A stretch of 28,842 nt of DNA from Streptosporangiaceae bacterium (GCA_030040475.1 JASHTQ010000612.1:1-28842), one strand, 5' to 3'. Counted from the stretch's first letter, positions 7,886-15,296 are shown. Program-made: numbers and translations. Notes: generated from the letters alone by a model not told the origin.

Positions 7886-8650
7886 CTTCAGGTGTCCGTT
7901 CGGTCGCGCCAGGCTCGCTGGCTGGTGGGCGATGTCGCCACCATAGTCGCGACGGGTGGGCCGCGTTCGTATCCGTAAGTCCCTAGGCTGACTGCCCAGT
8001 CCCGCATCTGCTGCCAGGCCCCGGAGCAGCATGTCGAGCCCTTGCCTGAAGTCCTCTTCCGGGGCCGGCTTGTTGAGTTTGCGTTGCCGCAGCAGCCTGC
8101 TGAAGTGAGGCAGTCGAGTCGAGTCGATCCGGCGCAGGTAGGCGCCGGTGTCGGGCTCGCTGACGTGGCTGGCCGGGTCGCTGGCGAACCCGCCCGTCGA
8201 AAGCAGGAGCGAGCCGAAAACCAGGTCGGTGATCGCGCCTAGGGCCTGCCGGGCCCGCTCGTCGTCGAAGCCCGCCTGGAACAGAGCGCCGGCCAACCTG
8301 TCGAACGGTTCGAGCGCCCGCAATGAGGCGGGGTTGGCCCGATCGGTGACCAGGGCCACCGCTACGGCGAGATGCCGGGAGAACGCACGGTACATGCTCA
8401 GTGCGAGCGCACGTACCTGCCTGGACCACGCCAACTTAGGATCAGGCAGTTCCACCTGCTCGAAGACGAGCTCGGCGATGCCGTCGAGGAGATCGGCCTT
8501 ATTCGAGACGTGGTTGTAGAGCGACATCGCCTGCACGTTCAAGGCTGCGGCGAGCCGTCGCATCGACAACCCTTCAAGGCCCTCCTCGTCGACCAGCGCC
8601 AGCGCCGCATGAAGCACCTTCTCCCTGGTCAGGGTCTCGCGTTGAGTCAT
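7166..8650 (-). CDS. TetR/AcrR-family regulator fused in frame to an alpha/beta hydrolase
   Basis: One uninterrupted frame of 494 codons. Residues 1-50 are a TetR DNA-binding domain (ALVDEEGLEGLSMRRLAAAL, then VQAMSLYNHVSNKADLLDG). Residues about 60-215 are a helical ligand-binding domain ending FRQGLDMLLRGLAADAG. About 40 residues of basic, low-similarity linker follow. From residue 256 there is a complete 239-residue hydrolase with IVLVHGAFADASGF, the elbow VGHSYGGAV and a C-terminal GSHTAF histidine. I checked the linker codon by codon and found no stop. Most relatives are separate proteins, so this is either a real fusion or a small indel removed the TetR stop: the next frame has TAG within the linker region. 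A 34-bp palindrome lies 35 bases upstream of the ATG, which suggests autoregulation and control of the divergent FMN reductase. Confidence 0.75.
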   Translation of the reverse strand: MTQRETLTREKVLHAALALVDEEGLEGLSMRRLAAALNVQAMSLYNHVSNKADLLDGIAELVFEQVELPDPKLAWSRQVRALALSMYRAFSRHLAVAVALVTDRANPASLRALEPFDRLAGALFQAGFDDERARQALGAITDLVFGSLLLSTGGFASDPASHVSEPDTGAYLRRIDSTRLPHFSRLLRQRKLNKPAPEEDFRQGLDMLLRGLAADAGLGSQPRDLRIRTRPTRRDYGGDIAHQPASLARPNGHLKMTDSANPTIVLVHGAFADASGFAGVIRELTTSGYRVVAPPNPLRSVAGDAAAVRAVVAAIDGPVLLVGHSYGGAVITQASAGLDNIVGLVYLAAFSLDAGESCASVQAPFPAPMLAATVEPTPYDAPGAVGGPDLFIGAEHFRETFCGDVPVDLAQVMYATQRPLAAAAFSENATAAGWKSIPSWYQLAQHDNAIPPQAQEFMAKRMGSVTEEINGSHTAFIAQPVRAAAFIKSALSPS

Positions 8651-8677
8651 GCGGCGGCACCAGTTCCTCTCCTGCGT

Positions 8678-8719
8678 TTGACAAAGCCTACAGTGTAAGT
8701 ATTTACTTACACTGTAGGC
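8678..8719. promoter_or_regulatory. 34-bp perfect palindromic operator with overlapping TTGACA
   Basis: Arms GCCTACAGTGTAAGTA (8686-8701) and TACTTACACTGTAGGC (8704-8719) are perfect complements separated by TT. This is far longer than chance and typical of TetR-family operators. A consensus -35 box TTGACA (8678-8683, + strand) lies just outside, so the palindrome would cover the spacer and -10 of a promoter reading into the FMN reductase gene. It lies between the divergent TetR-hydrolase gene and the reductase gene, so one dimer or a dimer pair could repress both. Confidence 0.85.
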
Positions 8720-8779
8720 ATACAACGTAAGTTCCGGCGCGTCCCCGCGAGATACAGCCCGAGAAGCAAAGGAGACCAC

Positions 8780-9394
8780 ATGAAGATCGGAATCATCCTC
8801 GGCAGCACCCGCGCCGAACGCCTCGGTACCAGGGTGGCGCGCTTCATCCTCGACAAGTCCGCCGACGTGGCCGGAGCGGAGTTCACCCTCCTGGACCTGG
8901 CCGACTACGACCTGCCGTTCTTCTGCGAGGCACTCGCCCCGATCGACAACCACGACCGCCAGGTCCCCCCGAACGTGCGCCGCTGGCTCGACGATATGGC
9001 CGTGCTCGATGGATACGTGTTCGTGGTGCCCGAATACAACTTCGAGGTGCCCGCTCCGGTCAAGAACTCCCTGGACATGCTGGCCCACGAAGCCGAGGGC
9101 AAGCCAGTCATGATTCAGAGCTACTCCGACACCTCCTACGGAGGCATCATCGCCGGACACATGTTCCGGCTGCCGCTGTGCAAGCTCGGCATGTTCCCGA
9201 TGCCCAAGAGCCTGCCTCTTCCGCACGCCGAGCAGCTTTTCGCCGAGGACGGCGCACTCGTCGCCGGCAGCGACTGGGCCCGGATCATCGACCGCTACAT
9301 GCCCTGGGCGCTGGGCGAGCTCACCCGGTACGCGGCCGCCCTCGCACCCCTCCGCAGCCAGGCGACAAGCCTACGAGACGCAATCAGCGCATGA
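8780..9394 (+). CDS. NAD(P)H-dependent FMN reductase (flavodoxin-like fold)
   Basis: A 204-residue protein of the NADPH-dependent FMN reductase family. It opens with KIGIILGSTRAERLGTRVA, whose GSTR loop (8-11) binds FMN phosphate. VVPEYNFEVPAPVKNSLD (83-100) is the family's flavin-contact signature. The ATG follows AAAGGAG (8768-8774), a strong ribosome binding site. Such proteins reduce free FMN or quinones; SsuE belongs to the same family and feeds SsuD-type monooxygenases, so it may serve the two monooxygenases at the start of the window. The 34-bp palindrome upstream points to control by the TetR-hydrolase protein. Confidence 0.9.
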   Translation: MKIGIILGSTRAERLGTRVARFILDKSADVAGAEFTLLDLADYDLPFFCEALAPIDNHDRQVPPNVRRWLDDMAVLDGYVFVVPEYNFEVPAPVKNSLDMLAHEAEGKPVMIQSYSDTSYGGIIAGHMFRLPLCKLGMFPMPKSLPLPHAEQLFAEDGALVAGSDWARIIDRYMPWALGELTRYAAALAPLRSQATSLRDAISA

Positions 9395-9405
9395 CGGGGC
9401 ACGGC

Positions 9406-12162
9406 CTAGGGCAGCGCGCGGTCGAGCTGGCTCCGCGAGGTGATGCCGAGCTTGATGAAGATCTTGCTCAGGTGGTATTCGACCGTCCGCGCGCTGATGA
9501 ACAGCCGGGTGCCGATCTCGGGATTGGTCAGCCCGTCACGCGCCAGCTTCGCGATCTGTGACTCCTGGGCCGTCAGCTGGCCGTGGTCTTCCTCGCTGCG
9601 TTTGCGCAGGGTCTCGCCGGTAGCCCAGAGCTCACGCCTGGCCCGTTCGGCGAACGCGGCCATGCCCATTTCCTCGAGCATGTCGTGCGCGGCGCGCAGT
9701 TGCTCACGCGCCTCGCCGCGCCGCCGCTGGCGGCGCAGCCACTCGCCGTAGAGCAGACGGGCACGGGCGAGCTCCGTCCGGACGCGGATCCGGCCGAGGC
9801 GCGAGATCGACTCCCGGTAAAGGGCGTCGGCTTCGTCGCCGGCGCACAGCAGCGCGTGTGATCGGGCCTGGACGCCCAGCGCCCAGGCGGTGCCGCTGCC
9901 CTGCGTCATCTCGGCGAGCTGGCGGTAGGCGGCCGCCGCCGCCTCGCCGGCGTTGCTCCGCGCAGCCGCCTCGACCAGCTCGGCCAGCGCCCAGTTCCGC
10001 AGGGCGAGATCTTGCGGATACTCGGTTACCCGCTGCGCCGCGGCCAACGCCCTGCCGTAGTAGCCGAGGCCGTTGTTGAGCACCGCGCCGGCCCACTCGG
10101 CGGCGGTGATCGCCAATCCCTCGCCGCGCTGGGCCGCATCCGTGACGGTGGTCTGGGCCAGCGCGTTCACCTCGGCCTCACGGCCGCGGAACGCGGCGAG
10201 CGCCAGGGCGCAGTACGCCACGAGGTTGCTTCCGGTTTCGCTCATTGCCGCGCGCAGTTCTTCGATCACCGAACCCGCGGCGGTCAGGTCCCCGGCGAAA
10301 ACCAGGAGGAACGCGCGGGAGGTGAGGGCGAGCCGGAGCTCGGTCAGCGCGCCGAGCTGGCGGCAGTGATCGACATACCGGTCGGTGAGCACCTCCCAGC
10401 GCTCGTCATCCCATACGCCCGAGGCGGCCATCGCCGCCAGCGACAGCCAGCTCATCTCCTTGCCGGTGGAAATGCCACTGTCGATCGTCGTCAGCGCCCT
10501 GCGCAGCGTCGGCAGCCCGCGCGCGTACTCCTGGGTGAAGTTGGCGGCAAGGCCGTCGAGCAGGCGATCTGCCGCGCCTGGCGTGCCGGGCGGCGGCGGG
10601 GCAGCCTGGGCCGCGCGTGCTGCCGCGGAAAGGTTAGCGCCGGGATCGGCCAGCCGCCCGGCGAAGACCGCGGCGCGGATCGCGTCCAGGTACGTCATGC
10701 GGGCCAGCGCGGCGTCGACCGGGCCGAGCCGCCTGGCCGCCGCAAGCAGCAACGCCGGCACGTCGCTGCCTCTGCTGGTGACGAACGCGAGCTGTGCTCT
10801 TACCAGCATGACCCGTGCCTGGTCCATCTCGCCGAGCGGACCAGCTTCCGCGATGGCCAGCAGATCCTGCGCCGTATCCAGGTCGCCGGCCTGAACCTTT
10901 GCCTGCGCCCCGGCCACCGCCCGCCGCGTCCGCTGCGCCGGGTCGGGCGTCAAAATCGTCGCCCGCTCGAGGAACGCGGCCGCGGCGGCCAGGCCCCCGC
11001 GTGCCTGTGCGCGGTCGGCGGACCGCTCAAGCTCCCCGGCGACGTCTTCGTCCGTGCCCTGAGCGGCCTGCGCCCGGTGCCAGGCGCGGCGATCCGGATC
11101 CAGCGCCGGATCCGTCGCCTCCGCCAGGGCGGCGTGCGCCTCCCGCCGCTCCTGCGCCGACGCCGACTGGTAAGCGGCCGAGCGTACGAGCGGGTGACGG
11201 AAGCGAACCCGGGCGCCGAACTCCGCCAGGCCCGCTTCGGCCGCGGGCTGTGCGGCCGCGGGAGGGATCCCGAGCAGCTCGGCCGCCCGCCGCAGGAGGA
11301 CCGGATCGCCGGTCGGCTCGGCCGCGGCAAGCAGCAGCAGCCGCCTGCTCTCCTTCGGCAGCGCCGCGCTCCTGCGGCGGAACATCTCCTCGGCGCTGCT
11401 GGGCACCGATACCGCGCCGGGCAGGCCGAACCCGCCAGCCAGCTGTGCGGCCGCCAGCTCCCGCGGCAGCTCCACCAGCGCCAGCGGATTGCCGTGCGTC
11501 TCGACGACGATCTGGTCCCGCACCCGCTGGTCCACCTTGATCGTCAGCGCCGAATCCAGCAGGGCGCACGCGTCTTCTTTACCCAGGCCCTCGACTGTCA
11601 GCTGCGGCAATCCCCTGAGCTCAGCGCTCAGCACGCGGGTCCCGAAGACCAGCCCCATCGACTCCGCTCCCAGGCGGCGGGCTACGAACGCCATGACCTG
11701 AGCCGAGGCGCGATCGAGCCACTGCTCGTCGTCCACCAGGCACAGCAGCGGCTTCTCCGCGGCGACCTCCGCGAGCAGGCTCAATACGGCCAGGCCGACG
11801 AGGAAGCGGTCGGGAACCGGTCCCGACGCGACGCCGAACGTGGTTCGCAGCGCGAGGGCCTGCGGCGCCGGGACGGCGCCCAGCCGATCGAGCACCGGCA
11901 CGCACAGCTGGTGCAGCGCCGCGAACGCCAGCTCCATCTCCGACTCGACACCCGAGGCGCTGATCACCCGGCAGCCCGACGCTTGGTCGGCCAGGTCCTC
12001 GAGCAGGGCGGTCTTGCCGACCCCGGGCTCGCCGAGCACGACAAGCGCCCGGCTCTCGCCGCCGCGTACGGCGTCGAGAAGCCGCTCGAGCAGGTCGCGT
12101 TCGAAGGCCCGGCCGACGAGGTGCGCGGCACGTCCACCGGACGCGGACGCCTGCTTCGACAC
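9406..12162 (-). CDS. LAL-type regulator: AAA ATPase with C-terminal LuxR helix-turn-helix
   Basis: About 918 residues, a normal size for the large ATP-binding regulators of the LuxR family (MalT-like STAND proteins). LVGRAFERDLLERLL near the N-terminus leads into Walker A GEPGVGKT (about 44-51) and Walker B LLCLVDDEQWLD (about 139-150). A long Ala-rich helical region with TPR-like character follows. The last 60 residues hold a LuxR HTH with LTAQESQIAKLARDGLTNPEIG and ISARTVEYHLSKIFIKLG. In actinomycetes these often activate secondary-metabolite or catabolic clusters in response to a ligand. The start is uncertain: the GTG at 12160-12162 gives the usual distance to LVGR but lacks a Shine-Dalgarno, while the GTG at 12187-12189 has GGTGG in front. 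It converges on the FMN reductase gene with 11 bases between the stops. Confidence 0.9.
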   Translation of the reverse strand: MSKQASASGGRAAHLVGRAFERDLLERLLDAVRGGESRALVVLGEPGVGKTALLEDLADQASGCRVISASGVESEMELAFAALHQLCVPVLDRLGAVPAPQALALRTTFGVASGPVPDRFLVGLAVLSLLAEVAAEKPLLCLVDDEQWLDRASAQVMAFVARRLGAESMGLVFGTRVLSAELRGLPQLTVEGLGKEDACALLDSALTIKVDQRVRDQIVVETHGNPLALVELPRELAAAQLAGGFGLPGAVSVPSSAEEMFRRRSAALPKESRRLLLLAAAEPTGDPVLLRRAAELLGIPPAAAQPAAEAGLAEFGARVRFRHPLVRSAAYQSASAQERREAHAALAEATDPALDPDRRAWHRAQAAQGTDEDVAGELERSADRAQARGGLAAAAAFLERATILTPDPAQRTRRAVAGAQAKVQAGDLDTAQDLLAIAEAGPLGEMDQARVMLVRAQLAFVTSRGSDVPALLLAAARRLGPVDAALARMTYLDAIRAAVFAGRLADPGANLSAAARAAQAAPPPPGTPGAADRLLDGLAANFTQEYARGLPTLRRALTTIDSGISTGKEMSWLSLAAMAASGVWDDERWEVLTDRYVDHCRQLGALTELRLALTSRAFLLVFAGDLTAAGSVIEELRAAMSETGSNLVAYCALALAAFRGREAEVNALAQTTVTDAAQRGEGLAITAAEWAGAVLNNGLGYYGRALAAAQRVTEYPQDLALRNWALAELVEAAARSNAGEAAAAAYRQLAEMTQGSGTAWALGVQARSHALLCAGDEADALYRESISRLGRIRVRTELARARLLYGEWLRRQRRRGEAREQLRAAHDMLEEMGMAAFAERARRELWATGETLRKRSEEDHGQLTAQESQIAKLARDGLTNPEIGTRLFISARTVEYHLSKIFIKLGITSRSQLDRALP

Positions 12163-12422
12163 GATCGCAACGTTAGCCCGGCATCCCACGGTTAGCCACC
12201 GGCCAGCTCGGCCTGCCCGGATGACCTGGAGCCTGGCCGGGCACGGCTGGCCCCAGACGTTCCGGGCTCGCCGGCCGCCCGCGGCACGAGCATCGACCGG
12301 GCACGGGGGCGCCACATCGTCAAGGCGGGCGATCCGGTCGGGGCGGGATCCTGCGGCCGGGCCGAGCCGAACCCGTCCGTCGCCGCCGCGAAGAGCGTGG
12401 CGTGCGGTGCGGGCGGCTGGTT

Positions 12423-12749
12423 CTACTCGTAGCGGCCATCGAGACGGTCACCGCGTCCGGCCTGAGTGAAGCTGAGCCCGCTGACCGCTCCGTCTTCGAC
12501 GATCCAGCGGACGACGTAGGCGGCACGGTAGTCAGGCGGCCAGAACGACGAGAACGCCCCGTCCTCCCCGATCGACCACTCGCCCTGCGTCGGCCGGCCG
12601 TGTTCGACGTAGGTCGTCTTGCCGTCTTCGGTGAATGTCTGCCTGGCGCCGTCCGCGAAGACCAGGGTGGCCCAGGTCAAAGCGTTCGGCAGGTCGTTCG
12701 CGAGTACAAGGTCGCCGTCGGCCACCTTCAGATCCAGTCGGCGGGGCAT
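12423..12749 (-). CDS. Small beta-rich protein of unknown function
   Basis: A 108-residue cytosolic-looking protein with no signal peptide or membrane segment. The ATG follows AAGGAG at a good distance, and the sequence has a clear coding character, with alternating hydrophobic residues, GKTTYVEHGRPTQGEWSIG, FSSFWPPDYRAAYVVRW and a C-terminal DRLDGRY. The short repeated strands suggest a small beta-barrel or lipocalin-like fold, but I do not recognise the family. About 86 bases upstream of the start lies a sequence that recurs upstream of the sigma factor gene, so it may belong to that sigma factor's regulon. Confidence 0.7.
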   Translation of the reverse strand: MPRRLDLKVADGDLVLANDLPNALTWATLVFADGARQTFTEDGKTTYVEHGRPTQGEWSIGEDGAFSSFWPPDYRAAYVVRWIVEDGAVSGLSFTQAGRGDRLDGRYE

Positions 12750-12834
12750 CGTCTTCTCCTTGCCTGAGGTTGACCAGCGCTGCGTCTGCGTCCGGCGCGC
12801 CGGACATGGGCCCAGAGTCTGGCCTGCTTCGGTG

Positions 12835-12859
12835 GCCCACATCGTCGGATCTGCTAATC
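12835..12859 (-). promoter_or_regulatory. Conserved upstream element, copy A
   Basis: On the minus strand this reads GATTAGCAGATCC followed by GACGATGTGGGC. It matches 21 of 25 positions with the element at 14244-14268, and it lies 86 bases before its gene start versus 88 for the other copy. Equal distance and identical flanking blocks suggest a shared promoter or operator rather than chance. Confidence 0.5.
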
Positions 12860-12946
12860 AGCGCGGCCGTTCGGGGTTGACAGGGGCCGTAGCGAGCCGG
12901 CGGACGACCGGCCCCGGGACCCTGCCCGTTTAGCCGTCCGCTTTGA

Positions 12947-13120
12947 CGATGTGCGCCGGCGCGGCTGCACGACATGCTGCTGGGTTCGAGCCGCAACGCG
13001 ACCGACAAGACGGTGTTCGACGCGCTGCGTAAGTTGCGGGCCGCGCTGGCCGCTAACGGGTATCTGGCCGCCTCCGCCGAGGAGACCGGTCTGGGCGGCA
13101 GGAGTACGGGGCGATCATGA
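12947..13120 (+). pseudogene. C-terminal remnant of an ECF-like sigma factor (region 4)
   Basis: The frame opens after a TGA at 12944-12946 and ends in the overlap with the anti-sigma gene. Its core, LGSSRNATDKTVFDALRK followed by LRAALAANGYL, matches region 4 of the intact sigma factor at 13497-14156 (LGSTRNAIYKTMFDARRK, IRAHLAAQGHL) at 20 of 29 positions by hand count. Everything upstream of the recognition helix, including region 2, is missing from all frames I read, so this is the tail of a deleted gene. The first Met (12974-12976) would give 48 residues, with no ribosome binding site. The ATGA overlap (13117-13120) with the next gene is the usual coupling of a sigma gene to its anti-sigma gene. 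Confidence 0.7.
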
Positions 13121-13347
13121 CGGGCTGGGATGAGCTCGACCGGTTCTTGCGGACCGATCCGCGCGACGTCGGGTGCGATCAGGCGTTGCGCATCCTGCAC
13201 GTCTATGTCGAGCTCGTCCTCGATGACGAATCCGGAGCCGAGGCGGCACGCCGGTTTCCCGGTGTCGCGGCGCACCTGCTGAGCTGCGGCCCGTGCGCCG
13301 AGGATTTCGAGGGACTGCTCCTGGCCGCGCGGGCGGACCCGGCGTGA
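13117..13347 (+). CDS. ZAS-type zinc-binding anti-sigma factor
   Basis: A 76-residue protein with Cys20 and the pattern HLLSCGPC (His53-x3-Cys57-x2-Cys60), the zinc-associated anti-sigma signature. The segment FPGVAAHLLSCGPCAEDFEG is typical of short cytosolic zf-HC2 proteins encoded beside actinobacterial sigma factors; there is no transmembrane helix. ZAS proteins hold their sigma factor inactive and may release it on oxidation or zinc loss. Its cognate sigma gene was presumably the truncated remnant that overlaps its ATG. The intact paralog is convergent, 149 bases away, and may now be its only local partner. Confidence 0.75.
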   Translation: MTGWDELDRFLRTDPRDVGCDQALRILHVYVELVLDDESGAEAARRFPGVAAHLLSCGPCAEDFEGLLLAARADPA

Positions 13348-13496
13348 CCGGTCATCCGCGGGCGCGCACGCGCTGTTCTCCCGCGGCTCGTGGTGCCCGT
13401 ACCGCAATGCGCAGATTCTCGGGGGCCGCGGGTAAGAGCGGCCCGGCCGGGGCAGCCGGCGTCGCCGCGAGCTGACGCACCCGCGCGGATCTGACG

Positions 13497-14156
13497 CTAC
13501 TCCGGGCGCAGATGGCCCTGGGCTGCCAGATGGGCACGGATCTTCCGCCGCGCATCGAACATCGTCTTGTAGATCGCGTTACGCGTCGAACCTAGCTCGG
13601 CGGCCAGCGCATCAAGCGGCACCCCCTCGATGACGAGCGCAGCGAACACGCGGCGCTGCCGCTCACTCAGCGACCCGGCGACAGTCGCGCGGAGTGCCTC
13701 GACAAGCTCGACTGACTCCGCGTGGCGCGCCGGGTCGATCCCGAGCCGGTCGGGTATCCGGTCCCACGCATCGTCCCCGAGCCGGACCGTGGGCTGCCGC
13801 CGGAAGCGCCTGCCGAGCTGGGCCGATACCTCCAGGACCACGAACTTATAAGCCCACGTGGTGAAGCGGCTCTCACCGCGGAACTGACCCAGCTTCCGGA
13901 TAATGGCCATCATCGCGTCGTCGGCAGCCTGATCCGCCAGGTCTTCCCGCTCGTGGCCCTCGACGGGCGCCGACCCGCCGCGCCGGCGCAATTCCGCCCG
14001 CGCGACCCGCACGAGCATGCCGTGCAGCCGGGCGAGACCGCGATCCCGCTCGATCCGGCCACGGCCGTCCTGGCCGGCATCGGCCAGGCACCGGAGCCAC
14101 TCACGCGACTGTTCATCCAGCAGCTGGCCGCCGGCGGTACCGTGAGCCCGGGACAC
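13497..14156 (-). CDS. Sigma-70 family (ECF-like) RNA polymerase sigma factor
   Basis: A 219-residue sigma factor. Region 2 covers DLADQAADDAMMAIIRKLG and FRGESRFTTWAYKFVVLE (about 75-115), including the WAY motif used in -10 melting. Region 4 covers LSERQRRVFAALVIEGVP and LDALAAELGSTRNAIYKTMF (about 165-205). There is no extra C-terminal domain. The GTG is the first start after an in-frame TAG and has GGGG in front. No anti-sigma gene follows on its own strand; a ZAS gene lies convergent to it. The conserved element at 14244-14268 lies 88 bases upstream and could be an autoregulated promoter. The SDR gene lies upstream on the same strand, 171 bases away. Confidence 0.9.
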   Translation of the reverse strand: MSRAHGTAGGQLLDEQSREWLRCLADAGQDGRGRIERDRGLARLHGMLVRVARAELRRRGGSAPVEGHEREDLADQAADDAMMAIIRKLGQFRGESRFTTWAYKFVVLEVSAQLGRRFRRQPTVRLGDDAWDRIPDRLGIDPARHAESVELVEALRATVAGSLSERQRRVFAALVIEGVPLDALAAELGSTRNAIYKTMFDARRKIRAHLAAQGHLRPE

Positions 14157-14243
14157 CCGCTACCCCGGCCGACCCGAGTCACGCACGACGCCCCGCGGGG
14201 CCGTTCTGCCAGACACGGATCCACGTTCGCCGCGGCGCTGGAA

Positions 14244-14268
14244 GCCCACATCGTCAGAAGTGCTAGTC
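14244..14268 (-). promoter_or_regulatory. Conserved upstream element, copy B
   Basis: On the minus strand this reads GACTAGCACTTCT then GACGATGTGGGC, the partner of the element at 12835-12859. A looser third match (GAT, ten bases, GACGATGTGG) lies at 12311-12334, upstream of the LAL regulator. If this is a sigma promoter, the sigma gene at 13497-14156 would control itself and the small beta-rich protein. Confidence 0.5.
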
Positions 14269-14327
14269 CCAGCCTGCCTGGCGTCGCGGAGTTCGTGAAC
14301 AACAAGCTGATCCGCACGCCGACCGCG

Positions 14328-15128
14328 TCAGTAACGGATGGCGCCCGGCGTTCCGCCGCCGCAGGCGATCGACTCGCCGTTGATCGAGACCGACAGCGGC
14401 GAGGCCAGGAAGGCGATCACGGCCGCGACCTGGCCGGCGTCGATGAGCGTGCGGGTGAGGTTGCGCGCGGCCATCCGCCGCTCGATCTCGGCGGGCTCGA
14501 CGCCGGCCGCCGCGGCCTGTGCCGCGACGACGCCCGGCGTCGCCTCGGTGCGGGTCAGCCCCGGGTGAACGGCATTGACGTTGACACCGGCCGGGCCCAG
14601 CTCGTCGGCCAGGTTCTTGGTCATCGCCGACACGGCCACGTTGCGGATTGACCCGACGATCGATCCGGTGCTGAGCGCGGCCAGCCCGCTGACGCTGATG
14701 ATCCGGCCCCAGCCGGCCGCGACCATGCCCGGCGCGACCGCCTGGACACACCGCAGGTAGCCCATCACCTTGACGTTCACATCGGAGAAGAACGCATCGC
14801 CGGTGATCTCGGGCAGGGACAGCGGCGGTGCCTGCCCGGCCGGCCGCGCGGCGCAATTGACGAGGATGTCGACGCCGCCGAGCCGGTCCAGCGCCGCCGC
14901 CAGCATCCGCCGGACGGAAGCGTCGTCGCCGGTGTCGACCTGGAGCGCCGGCACGGTCCGGCGCGCGGCAGCGCCCAGATCGGCGGCCGCCTCGTCCAGC
15001 CGGACCCGGTCGCGGGCCGCGATCGCCACCTCGGCACCCTCGGCCATAAGCGCGGCGGCGGCAGCCTTGCCGATGCCGCGGCTCCCGCCTGTCACGAGGG
15101 CACGCCGCCCAGCTAGCTGCAGATCCAC
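14328..15128 (-). CDS. SDR-fold protein lacking the catalytic Tyr and Lys
   Basis: A 266-residue short-chain dehydrogenase/reductase fold. The cofactor loop TGGSRGIG (13-20), an NCAA loop (91-94), Asn118 in SDVNVK and the Ser147 strand IISVSGLA are in place. However, the segment that should hold YxxxK reads GSIRN (159-163), so Tyr becomes Gly and Lys becomes Asn by alignment to the following TKNLADELGP. The C-terminal GGGTPGAI is normal. Without Tyr and Lys ordinary dehydrogenase chemistry is unlikely; I recall related actinobacterial SDRs with the same GSIRN motif, so it may be a stable subfamily with a binding or altered role. The GTG start follows AGGTGG. It shares direction with the downstream sigma gene. 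Confidence 0.85.
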   Translation of the reverse strand: MDLQLAGRRALVTGGSRGIGKAAAAALMAEGAEVAIAARDRVRLDEAAADLGAAARRTVPALQVDTGDDASVRRMLAAALDRLGGVDILVNCAARPAGQAPPLSLPEITGDAFFSDVNVKVMGYLRCVQAVAPGMVAAGWGRIISVSGLAALSTGSIVGSIRNVAVSAMTKNLADELGPAGVNVNAVHPGLTRTEATPGVVAAQAAAAGVEPAEIERRMAARNLTRTLIDAGQVAAVIAFLASPLSVSINGESIACGGGTPGAIRY

Positions 15129-15229
15129 CCGTCACCACCTGCTCTCGCGCCGATGGCACAGTATCCCAGACCAGGCCCGCTAGCCCTGGGTCTGGCGATC
15201 GGGCGCCGGCCCTGCCCCGACCGCCACAT

Positions 15230-15276
15230 CCTTACATCGTGGCGGTTACAACCGCTACGCCCTTACATCGTTGCGG
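15230..15276. promoter_or_regulatory. Direct repeats flanking a palindrome upstream of the SDR gene
   Basis: CCTTACATCGTGGCGG (15230-15245) recurs with one mismatch as CCTTACATCGTTGCGG (15261-15276), 31 bases apart. Between and overlapping them is a perfect inverted repeat, GCGGTT (15242-15247) and AACCGC (15250-15255). The array lies about 100 bases upstream of the SDR start and 325 before the MFS gene. Three half-turn-spaced elements in 47 bases look like a regulator binding region; no cognate regulator is evident. Confidence 0.5.
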
Positions 15277-15296
15277 CCGGCCTGGTGACCGAGTGA

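Noticed and set aside
8651..9226. Minus-strand extension of the TetR frame by 192 codons
   Set aside because: It is antisense to the well-supported FMN reductase, lacks a ribosome binding site and contains the operator region; the TetR domain begins naturally at 8650.
10012..12195. 727-codon plus-strand open frame
   Set aside because: Antisense shadow of the LAL regulator with Arg/Gly/Gln-rich composition and no recognisable motif.
12877..12882. TTGACA upstream of the sigma remnant
   Set aside because: No -10 box at a fitting distance, and the hexamer alone is weak evidence.
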